Shown piece after piece: positions 21,101-32,000 of a DNA stretch of 64,000 bases. The position numbers and the translations under genes are program-made. Positions within the stretch are counted from its first letter, which is position 1; every line of letters starts with the position of its first letter. Source of the DNA: Scortum barcoo (taxonomy: Eukaryota; Chordata; Actinopteri; Centrarchiformes; Terapontidae). The notes beneath the pieces are model-generated. The model did not search any database, was not told the origin of the DNA, and was given only the letters and a program-made list of their open reading frames with translations. Location: positions 12,982,252 to 13,046,251 of the forward strand of contig CM041548.1 in assembly GCA_023238725.1 (NCBI GenBank). Direction: 5' to 3'.

Positions 21101-23903
21101 ATAGTTTTCAGGATGTATTTCATCCATCCATCCATCCATCCATACATATGAATTATATGTTTTATGCTGTATTTGTGAAGTATGATCTGATAGAAGTGTC
21201 AGTAGTTGTGCTTGTGAAAATGGGCATTGTAAAAAGTGGCAGTGCTTTGTGCAACGTTTATTTTCACAAAGTCCTTCTCTCAAAACCCACATCTTGGAGT
21301 GTCACGGAGGCATCATAGCATTGTAAAGCGCCAAAGCCTTCAAGCTGTAAATCAATGAACCGCTTCTGTCAAACCAGTGAACCAATGAAATGCTCTGTGA
21401 AGCACCAGTGACGTCCGAATCTTCAGGCGTCATCAGTCATGTGACAGTTATCGCTCGACACAAGCGCCGACACTTAGAGCCGAAACACTGCGGTTCATTA
21501 GATTGATACAATGATACGATGCTTCGGTATTGTTTGCCCACCTCTAGTCTTAACTCTAAAACACATTACTGGCTAGACTCAAGGTTGCCAATAGTTTTTT
21601 CTCCCATGTTTATCTTCTAAGTGTCCTCCAACTGGAGAGAGGAGCCTTCAGTCAATGGTGGAAGTTGGACTGACGTGTCTTTGAAGATCCCTGCTCAGAT
21701 GGGTGCCGTGGAGGGATCCAAGTGGAGTGCCATGTCCACAACACATTACAGGGCCCCACCTAAGCGTCAGTCCTGGGCCCAAGAGCCGCAAGGTACCATC
21801 TCAGTCTTGAAATGCACCGTTGCACCACACAAACACTGCAGAATCTACAATGCTAGTGTGCTAGTCTGTAAACAGTAGGATAGTAACCTCACTTTTTTTT
21901 ATTGTTTTGGCTCTGCTCAGTGGATTAGATTTGAAATGACACTGAATTTGAGGTTGACATTCTGACTCACAGCTCTAAAGGTATTTGTGAGTGGTCAGAT
22001 CCATATCAAGTGGATGGTGTGGGACATACAAAATCATTTGTGTCTATTCAGAATTTTTACAGTCCCGTTGAGGCAAGAGGGACTACAGTAACAATCAAAG
22101 TGTGCCTTTTTAACTGCTATCGCAATAGGGTTTAATTTCACTGTGATTGCAATACTGAAAGGCTGTCCAACTGAGTCACCTACTGGGCAGAAATGGTATT
22201 GCAGTGAAATTGTGTAGGAGTTATTATTAAAACTTAAACTAAACCTTTGGTAAGCGGCTACTTTAACAGGTGGAGAAATCATGGAAAGTCTGAATTGGAA
22301 AAAGCTACTCAACAGTCTCACAAAAAAGACTGGCTTTTATGTGGAACATCATAACATCTTAAAAGATCTCCTGATGTCTACACACACATCAGGAGATGTT
22401 GCCTAATCTGAGCTCCACTGCTTGTTTGCCAGAACACCATTCCACCCTCATAATCCTTGTTTCTGTGTGCTCTCACCAGCAGCGTGGAGTGGCATTGATG
22501 TCGTGTCCCTATCCATGTTGGGACGAAACACCACAGGTAGGTATTGTGATTAACTGCAAACTATATCACACAAACCAGACTCTACCTCTAGAAGCAAGTC
22601 TGATGTAGTTTTTCAACTTTACTTCAACAGCCTCCAGTATTTGTTGTAGCAGTTATGACTAATGCCTTTTTTTACTACCTCCCTCTCTCTTCTCTCTCCA
22701 CCTTCTGGCACTATTAGACCCAATTTCAAATTCATTTGAGCTGCAGTGGGCGAGCCACCCTGATGTTGATTGTGTATGGTCTGGAACCAGTGAGTATTTC
22801 AGCAACCCATCCCACATAACACTCTTCCTATTTGTGGATTAAAAAAATAATTTAAAAGCTACAAATGGTTCTGGGGGATGAAGCCTAATCCCAAAGTTTT
22901 CAAAAAAGGGATTCAAAATTGTCCATTCACAGACATGATTTTACCTTTGAATTTGTTTGCACTATATGAAATGTTTAACTGCCATCATGTTATGTGAATT
23001 TTCTTAGATGGGATGGCAGCAGTGGACCCCAGCTCGGACTGGAATGCCCCATTAGAGCACTGGGGAAACTATGAAGAGTCCCCTGTGTCAGCGACACCAG
23101 CACCTCCACTGAAGGAACAACCCATCACCAACAAGGTTTCACTGACAATCAAATATCCAAATCATCCAAATGTCTAATTACACTTGTCACTTATTTTATA
23201 CATCACTAAGGAGGAAATATGACATTTGACAACTTAGATACCTCAGTGGCAGAATGGTTTTGATCTTCTTTGGTGAATCATATATTAATGTGATGTCAAC
23301 CCACAAAGTGCCTCCTGATTTCTTTCTGTCATGGACATCACTGTTACCAAAACATATTGTTTATATGTCTGTTTTCATTATGGAAGGTATCAGAGGATGA
23401 GAAGGACACTGAGGAACTCTCAGGCGGAGCAGCCAAGTCCAAGAAGAAGAGGAAAAAGAAGAAGAAAACAGAAGAGGAGGCTGCCTCTGAGGCTCAGGCA
23501 AGAAAAATCAACATCAGGATTTCAGATTAATATCACTAACTTATACAGCGTTCTGTGTATTTGTACATATTGACAATAAATGAATGGAGGCATTTTCCCT
23601 GTTTTGGTAAATTGCAGACGGTGAGCACAGCGCCCCCGGTCAATACAGTTCCCAAACCCCAAGAGCTTCCTGTGCTGGCCTCCAAAAAGCAGAATCCCAG
23701 CATATCCTCCTCTCAGAGTAGGTTTCAAAAGCTAAGACTTCAGGAAGACGTCAGGAAATAAATGTTCATACTGTATAGTAATAATTACAGTTCTGAATAC
23801 AACTTTTATATTTTCCCTTATTTATCTGCTTGCAGAGAAGTCTGAGCAGATTGTGGAGCCTCCGAAGCCGTCCCAGAAGAAAAAGGTCCGAAGGGAAACA
23901 TGA
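18159..23903 (+). CDS. mtdh: Metadherin (LYRIC/AEG-1), twelve exons
   Basis: Single-pass membrane and nuclear scaffold that binds SND1 and RNA. Exons: 18159-18515, 19312-19410, 19628-19739, 20027-20194, 20401-20451, 21622-21792, 22483-22536, 22718-22789, 23008-23135, 23387-23497, 23618-23717, 23836-23903 (TGA 23901-23903). Frame holds throughout; 496 residues (human 582). One transmembrane helix at about residues 50-72 (WVVLSTAALGLLLLLLLG). Lysine-rich basic clusters EEQKKRNRKK, KKNKKKTK and KSKKKRKKKKK act as nuclear signals in the family. GAWETKVSNREKKQQRRKDK matches human closely. The SND1-binding peptide DPSSDWNAPLEHWGN keeps both Trp residues (373 and 380), spaced seven as in human W394/W401. 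The C-terminus KKKVRRET is family-typical. Exon 10 ends in a GC donor, and exon 7 has a NAGNAG acceptor. Confidence 0.94.
20658..21546. mobile_element. Non-autonomous hAT-type element (MITE) in mtdh intron 5
   Basis: Ends are imperfect inverted repeats: TAGTGATGGGC on the left and, on the opposite strand, TAGAGGTGGGC on the right. Flanks carry a hAT-style 8-base duplication: ATCTTAAC/GTCTTAAC with these ends, or exactly TCTTAACT at 20651-20658 and 21548-21555 if the ends shift by one base. At about 890 bases it has no transposase-like ORF, so it is non-autonomous. A (CATC)n run lies inside at about 21119-21142. It makes up most of the 1.17-kb intron 5. Confidence 0.75.
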
Positions 23904-25770
23904 ATTAACATCACAGGTCCACACAAAGCATATGCAAATGATTGTTAAATGTGTCACATGCAATAATTACCAGGTACAGAGTTTCTTTCAGAGATACATC
24001 AACGGTTTATCATTGAAAACAAGCAGTGCATATCATCTGCTTGGCTAAACATAATGATGAAATGTGGTCCTATGGACTGAAATCTTAACTAATTTGCACT
24101 ATTTGCAACACTGCAACCAGAGCGGCATTTGAGGGGGAGGTGGATTTGCAGTGGAGGTACATGTTTTATGTAATGTTTTTTATGGCATCAAAAGTGTGTT
24201 TTTTTTCCCCCTCCAAGAGTGTGTGGTTATAGTTGCTAACCCAAAAATACGAAAGATTTCAGTTTTATTTTTTGTTACATTAAATTTTACGTTACCAGAG
24301 ACAAATATTTTATGGTCCCCAGAATATTGCACTTTTCTTTGCAGCAAACTATGTGAGGGCTGCTCTCAGATCAGGATGGTTTCAAATTTTTTTTCTCAAC
24401 TTTATCTCTGTACAACACACATTGTCACATATTGTTTTTTTGCTGTGATAAGAGTAACCCTAAATGTGACAGCCAAAGGCACCCACTCGATTTGGTTATT
24501 TTCGATTTGTGATGATAATTTGGAACATGCTGACTGCTGAAAAGTCCCTGATTCGTCAGTTGTGGATTAGAGCAGATGATTGTTTTCAAAGAAGATGAAA
24601 TTTGAAATTTGGTTATTGTAAACTGACTCTGGATTCACACTGGGGACTGTTGATCACTGTTTAGTAGAGTGCACAGTACCTGATATGAACCACCAGGAGG
24701 CACTGTAATGTGAAGTGAGATGTGGGATTGCCTATAAAGCAGTAGCACTATTGAGTATTGTTCCTCTACTATTATCATTCTGAATGTGTCTATCTTTATC
24801 TGACTAGGCTGTGCGTTGCTTTTTCTAGAGACATAATTGTTTCTTCTGCACTCTTTTTGATTCTTTAAAAAAACATTTCTCTTCCAGTTTTTGTGCTAGG
24901 AGAAGCCATGCCATATGTACAGATTGTAAGGGCTTTTTCCAGTTCTGTGACCGCACTGTGCAAAAGGCTGTATCGAGTTCCTTTTGATGTCGATGAATTG
25001 TTTTTTACTACTTTTATGAGGAATGTGAAATGTGTATTTTTTTCGGTTTGTACCTGACTTCCAGGGTGTTTGATGGGGGAACTGTTTTGTTTTGTTCTGT
25101 ATTGTTTTTTGACAAATTGAGAATGAAGACATACACAGAGATTTGAGATATGGAGCAGCTTTAATTCCACATCAAAGTTGGTTTTAAACAAGACACACAC
25201 TTACACACACACACACAAACACACAATTACAAATATATAAAAAGGAATTTAATTCCATTGCCTTAACCTGTAGTTGTATAGAAAGTGCATTGGCATCCTT
25301 TTTTATAGTTTCCATCCAATTGCAAGTTTTGATGTCAGAAATTAATTTGATCTTGCATGACTTTGATAATAGTACTTGTGTACATGAAATTAAATGAACT
25401 TGCTTTAACTGTTAGTACTTGGTCCTGGAGTACCACTCAGTGTATATACTGTAATAGCTTTTTTTAAAGAGACAAGTTGCAGCTTTTCTGTGGGCATCCA
25501 ATTTAGCGGACATTAACACGAGCCATAGAGCATCAAGGTGTTGCCTGCTGGTGTTGGTACATAGTCGTTGGTAGACTTGATAGAACAAAATGATGTGTTG
25601 CTGTGGCTTCAGGCGCCCTTTTTTTGTTTAATTTTTACTGACGATTAAGATCAATTCAATCAATGTATTTATATACTTGTCTCTAGGAAATGGTTATGCG
25701 AATGATTTTGTTAACTGAGGAGATAAAAATGATATTTCTATGTTTGTTTGGTAAAAATAAAAAATAAATG
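23904..25770 (+). other. mtdh 3' UTR with tandem polyadenylation signals
   Basis: About 1.85 kb of AT-rich non-coding sequence follows the stop. Two AATAAA hexamers overlap at 25756-25761 and 25763-25768. A CA-repeat lies near 25191-25222. ORFs here have no recognisable family. Confidence 0.5.
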
Positions 25771-27640
25771 AGAACTGCTTGATATCACATTGTATTTAAA
25801 GTGCTTTTTTCTTGTGGCTTGATGCTTAAAAGTACACGAGTGAGTTTTCTTACTTTGGAGCGAATCACTAGAGTAAATAGTAAAGAAAACATTTTATGAG
25901 GCATATTGGTGATTTTTAGCTTTTTCAGTGCCAGCAGAGACTTCTCGTGTTCTCAAATGAAGGATGAAAATAACTAAAAGATAAACACATTAAGATGAAA
26001 TGTTTATTTATTTCAAGCTGTTGTTATCCTGAAGAAGGACTGATGATTTTGCCACTTTTACTCAAACTTTAATTCCAAAATAACCATAAAGTGTGGATTA
26101 GAATTTCAATGGAATACCACACAAGCTGCACTCATGGTGCTTTCTCTCTGTCCACTGGCATCTTGTTTTCATGTTTTCTGTCAAACTAATCCTAAATCTG
26201 TGATTTATACAATGAGATTTCACTATATGCTGTGGTGTAAATCTGCGTCAGCAGCCTGGCCCGTGATGGGCCCCGGCTTCAGTGACCCTCCTGAGGCCAA
26301 ACCTTGCCGCAGTCGCATGGCACGTTTACAGAGCCTGACCTCCTTCGCCTCATCTGTCTCTCCATCCCTTATCTCTCAGTTCATTTTGGATTTACCAGCC
26401 TTTAATCTCTCGCAATCTCTGGCTCACTGTCTATTCGCCTCTACATCAGAGAGACATCACGTTTTTTTTTTTTTTTTTTTTTTTTTTTTCTTTCATTTTC
26501 TCATTCTTCCCTGCCAGAGGATTTTCGTACTTAGTTTTCTCGTTTGTGTGTATGACAGGCAGACATATTAATAGTGAAGGTCACTCACTAATGGATGGGT
26601 ACTGCAGTTGCTCAAAGCTCTGCTATGAAAATGACTCGCTAATGCTGTTTTAAAAAAAGATCCATCCAAAGTCCCCGCGTCTGAAGCCCACAGGCTGGAC
26701 CTAGTTAGTAGAGTGTGGCAGCATTATTCGACCAAACTAACAGAATCACTTCACCCAAATACTGGCTTTGGGATTGTATTGTCCTCCAGCAGGTCTGAGA
26801 AAAAAGGATTATAAGGCTTTTGTATTTCCAGTCATTATGTCAAAGCTCCCTTTCTCTTGCACGCACGCTTTCTCTTCACCTACATGAATACCTCTGTTTA
26901 ACAGCTCAAACCCTCTGCGACTATTTTACGGGAAATCTTTCAGCTAGGGGGGGAAATGGACTATCATTTTGAGATTTTCCTCTTCAAATTGTGTTCAAAG
27001 AGGCGGCTGTCTGGTCAGTATTAAGTCATGGCAGCGGAGGAAAATCCCCTAATGTGACGATGATGCTGTCCACCCACCAGAGCTTAGAGATGTGGTCACT
27101 GGCCCATCTGTCAGGCCCCATCCAGGATGTCTGCACAGACGGAGGGACAGACTGACGTGAAATGACGACTTGTTTCTTGCTGTAACTCTGCAGTAAAACA
27201 CTTCAGCCTTCAGTCATTTTATTTTATTTTAGACCCTCAAAAAGAGGACGAATACTTGATACTAATTGGACAAGCTGTCTTATTCAAAAAGCTGTAGCGA
27301 CAACCTGCCAGTCAGGGGTTGGGGGTGAAAATGTGTTACTAGGCCCAAAACAAAAGTTATTTTAGAAACGTGCATCATATAAACACACTATCTGCCCTAA
27401 CTAATGAGGGTCTTAATGTGGATTCTGACATAGCTCCTCTTCAAACACAGCCTTAAGATAAAAGCAGCCCCCACTTGAAGAGCCCTATAATGTTATTTGA
27501 TAAAGTACAGCAGTAGCACATTTTCCCAAACAAAAGAAAGTTATCAAATATCTACAAATCAGCTGGAAGTTACTCTCTATGCCCAGTCAGTAATCAGGTT
27601 CATCTACAGTTCTTCAAATACTCTGTTTAATCATGATAAT
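25771..27640. other. Intergenic region, mtdh to laptm4b, possible conserved non-coding element
   Basis: No gene recognised. A 27-base T run lies at about 26462-26488. The stretch 26230-27180 is higher in complexity and GC than its surroundings and lacks repeat character, so it is a candidate cis-regulatory region (see findings). Confidence 0.35.
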
Positions 27641-27649
27641 GATAATTGG

Positions 27650-28690
27650 AAACAACTTGAAAGATGTCAGGTAATGTTTTCACTTGATACTTATACCTTA
27701 GTATATAGTCTGAAAAACTATAATCCCAAAGGTAGTGGAGTAAAAAATATAATCTTTACCTCTGCAAGATTGCGGAAAAGAATTGTTTAAAATGGAAGTA
27801 CCATAAGCACAGTGTTTGTTTGAATAAATGTACTTAGTTACTTTCCACTACTGGTATTTTTCACAGTATCCTATTAGTACTTATACCTTAGTATATAGTC
27901 TGAAAAACTGTAATCTGAAATGTAGTAGAATAAAAAGCACAATATTTACCTTTGAGATGTAGTGTAGTAGAAGTATGGAGTTGTATAAAATGGAAATACT
28001 CAAGTAAAGTAAAGTACCTCAAATGTGCACTTCAGCACAGTGTTTGAGTAAATGTACTTAATTACTCTACACTACTGGTACTTTTTACTTTCTTACTATC
28101 TTATTAGTACTTATACCTTAGTATATAGTAAGTAAGTATATAGTCTGAAAACCTGCATCTGAAATGTAGTGGATTACAAACTACAATATTTACCCCTGAT
28201 ATGTAGTTAAGTTGTATAACATGGAAATACTCATGTAAAGTACCTCAAATGTGCACTTAAACACAGTATCTGAGTAAATGTACATAGTTACTCACTGGTA
28301 TGGTATTTTCACAGTGTCCTATTAGTACGTATACCTTAGTATATAGTCTGAAAAACTGTAATCTAAAATGTAGGATAACAAAAAGCACAACATTTACCTT
28401 TGAGATGTAGTGTAGTAGAAGTATAAAGCTGTATAAAATGGAAATATTCAAGTACAGGTAAAGTTTGAGTAAATGTACTTAATAAATGTACACTACTGGT
28501 ATTTTTTACAGTATCTTATTAGTACTTATACCTAAGTCTGAAAAACTGCATCTGAAATGTAGTGGAGTAAAAAGTACAATATTTACCTCTGAGATGTGGA
28601 GTACAAACGTAAAAGTGTGCACCTCACTACAATACTTGAGTAAATGTACTTAGTTACTCTCTCCACTGCTACTTTCAGTGTCCTATTAGA
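27650..28690. repeat. Tandem array of about five 190-230-base units
   Basis: The phrase TTATACCTTAGTATATAG or a variant recurs at about 27691, 27881, 28111, 28329 and 28526, spacings 190, 230, 218 and 197. Each unit also carries CTGAAAAACTGTAATCTGAAA, ATTTACCTTTGAGATGTAGT, ATAAAATGGAAATACTCAAG and GAGTAAATGTACTTA in the same order. The unit resembles a dispersed fish repeat; related pieces are at 54.39-54.83 kb (opposite orientation) and about 4.06-4.13 kb. Confidence 0.88.
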
Positions 28691-28808
28691 ACTACGGGAA
28701 AAGTGAAAAGTGTTTCAGACATGAAGTATGATGTAAAACAGCCCGTGTAGTGTGGTTTTATTTAATATAATAAATCATCTCTCAGGAGCGTCTCTCGCCG
28801 TGGTCGCG

Positions 28809-28818
28809 GTCACGTGTC
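28809..28818 (+). promoter_or_regulatory. CLEAR-like E-box in the laptm4b CpG-rich promoter
   Basis: GTCACGTGTC matches the TFEB/TFE3 CLEAR palindrome GTCACGTGAC at 9 of 10 bases. It lies 280 bases upstream of the laptm4b ATG within a CpG-rich segment (about 28.79-29.17 kb) that is probably the promoter and first exon. LAPTM4B is a lysosomal membrane protein, so the site is biologically plausible. Binding is an inference. Confidence 0.5.
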
Positions 28819-29088
28819 TCCGGGATGAGCCAGATTACCGGCTCCCTCCTCCCGGTGTGTCCGCGCTGCCGCCGCTCAAACGGGGCGAACATCTCTGCGG
28901 ACGGACGCTCGGATGCGGCGGTCCTAAACACCGAGGACGCCGTCGACACCGCTTTCTCCTGTCCTTTAGTTCGCTTTTGTTTCTGCTTGTTTCCTGTAGC
29001 CTCGGAGAGTTGATTTTTTTGGGTTGTTGTTTTTTTTGGGGGGGCAGCATTCATGAACTAGCTTGAAACGTGACAGCGGGGATAAACG

Positions 29089-32000
29089 ATGATTTCGCCG
29101 TGGGACCGGTGGTACTCGACGAGCTGCTGCCTCTGCTGCCATGTCCGGACGGGCACCATTATCCTGGGAATATGGTATATGGTAAGTCACATTATTATTC
29201 ACACCAGCCATCCTTCATTTAATGGTGAAAAATGTGGGGAAATATGCCGGTGAAGAGAAACTGCCAGTGGCGTTTTATTTACAGACATAGCTAGGTTGGC
29301 TAGCGACGGCTGTTTTTCATGTTTTCCTCATTTTTCTGATTTCCCATACGGGGGATGTCCTCGGTTTGTAGGCTAAAAATAACGTCCAAACCACATTGTT
29401 TGCTCACCATTTCCATTCAGGATTTCTATCGTGGATGTATAAACACATTTTAATCAGATATAGGCACATAATAACACATATTCGCCGAGGTTACTGGGCC
29501 GATGTTTGTCTTTTATTTTGAAATGATAACCCGAGCAGTCCCATCTCTTTTGGTTTGTGCCACATTTGTGCAGGTTTAAATTTAGAGTTTGCTTCTGTTT
29601 TTGCTCATGGGATAACCTTAAGTTTTAAACATAGTTCAGTAAGCCTGGTAAATTCCCTGACCTTTGGGAAGCGTCGTGTTTGACCCCCACCAATAATAAA
29701 GTACCGAGGCTGGAAAAACATGATGTGTGTTATTATGTGTTGTCCTCCATAAGCTGAAGGGATGCACGACTCATAAGGTCATTTCTTATAATCCTGCTGG
29801 ACTTCAACACTGGCTATTTCATATATATACACTTACTTGAAACAATTGGTCATGGTAATCATGAAATTATTTTTACCTCTCAGATTTCATCTCGCCTGTG
29901 GATTTTAGACTGTTGTTTGGACAAAACAAGCCATTTGAAGATGTTGCCTTGTGCTTTATTAAGTGGTGACGACTATTTTTTGCCTATTTTGAATGATTTT
30001 ATAGATGATTTTTTTGAAAAATAATCAGTGTAGTACTTAAGAATAAAAACTCATAGTAAGTTGCTGTTCTAATCAGCATTTCATGAGGCTTCATTAGGAG
30101 ATGGTTTTTGAGCTACTAAACTGAAAAAACATCTAATTCAATAAATTAGTTAATGTACCTCACCTGTAGTTACTTGATGATTGATTTTATCCCGCAATAA
30201 GAATAAATGAAATCAGAAGATGAACCAAATGATGTAAAAATAGATAACCCCAATATGAAATTTAACACCAACATTGATCATCATCTCCCCACAGCTCATC
30301 AATGCCGTGGTCCTACTCATATTGTTGTCGGCTCTCAATGACCCGGTTCAGTACCGTTACCACCTTACCAGCTCTGAGCTGGGAACCGACATCGATGTCA
30401 TGGACGACGCAAGTGAGTGCAACTAATCCCCTCCATTGTAATACATCTGCCTTGGTATTGGATGAGACAGTAGTTTTATTCTTTTTAAACACTAATACGC
30501 CTCATAGTCAATATTACATTCACATGAAATCTAATTTTCTTCCCCTCTCTGTGTTGTAAATGATGCACTATTTCTTAAAATGTACTTGAATAACTCAACA
30601 TGTAATTATTTGTTTTGTCAACCACACAGAACATTCAATTATATTTGTGTTTAACAACAAAAAAATACCACCACAGTGGAGTCCAAAATCATTTTTATTG
30701 CCTGGTACACTATTTTATATGTGTGTGACCCTATTGACATGAATTATTTGAATGACAAGAGGTCAAAAAAGCTCCAAAACTGTGGCACAATTGTGCATTC
30801 ATCCCTTTTCAGAGTTGAGTAAACTGTCAGATACACCATATGGATCATATATATAACATAGCACAATATTTTATAGGTATTTTCACACGTTTATACATCT
30901 TAAATGGTCAAATATTAAGACTTTAAGACTGCAAGTTAACAAGTTTAATTGTTCAGTAATGATACAATTTGGATGTAGCCCCATCTCTGTGAGTACTCAT
31001 TAAAATCAACCACATGTCCTCATTATAGCACCGTGTGTTTCTGCAGCTCTAAAGTCGCCTCTCTTTTCTGCCCACCACTTCTTTTCCCAGATTGCTGCTC
31101 TCAGCACAGACACAGCTGAGTAGGCTAGAGAACAAATCAGAGCGCATGTGTATTTTCGGTGCTTGCCCCCTCCGGCAGCTATCATCATCACGGTCGCCTT
31201 TGGAACGCCACAGACCCCTGTCACTGGCTACTCTGATTAAAAACGACTGCTCTAATTCTCCCGTCAGATTAAAACGGCCATCTTGACTGACTGCCCCTCC
31301 CTTCGTATGGCATTGGCGCTTGTGCAGCATCAGTCAAAGATCAGTAAGGGATGGAGACAAGCTGGTAGTGGGAGCACCAGTGCCACTGTCAGCATACAAG
31401 GAGAAGTCATGACATGGAAACTTGAATGTGTCGATGACGTGCGTGGAGTGGCGGTGGCGCATTGATGTATCCATGCATTGTTTATATATAAATAGTATGT
31501 GTGAACATGTGTGTGGCGAAAGATCAAGATGGAAGGGTATCATCATTTCCTCTGTCTTAACACACTGTCAGTCATGTAGTAATCACTGTTGCTGACTGTA
31601 AGGCCACACCAACAGTCATGACTTTTTAGTGACTTTGTATTTTGTCAAGGAGTGATGGAAATTGTTATGTTGTCATGCTAACAACGCCTGGGATACATTG
31701 ATTCTGCTGTATCTCAGGGTTTAGTAACTGCCAGTACAGTGGAGAGGTCACTTTAACCAAACAGCACACATGCAGATATCCTATATTAACTTGATGTCAG
31801 TGGATCCCTGTTACTGCACACAGCTGACACTGACAAGTGACTCATTAGTCTGTTTTCACAGCTGTAATGTGAATGCGAGAGGGGTGTTTAGTTAAATTTA
31901 GCATCTCTTGTATAACAATTACCCACGTGCTGATCATGTTTTGTCAGAGGCAGATTGGGTGCCTAAAATAGCAAAGGTTACCAAAGGTGCTTTGTTTTGT

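Noticed and set aside
21119..21142. CRISPR-like or regulatory repeat cluster
   Set aside because: It is a simple (CATC)n microsatellite inside the hAT-type element; no spacer structure, and the genome is eukaryotic.
26134..26571. 145-codon plus-strand ORF after mtdh
   Set aside because: Runs through a 27-base T tract giving poly-Phe; no family resemblance.
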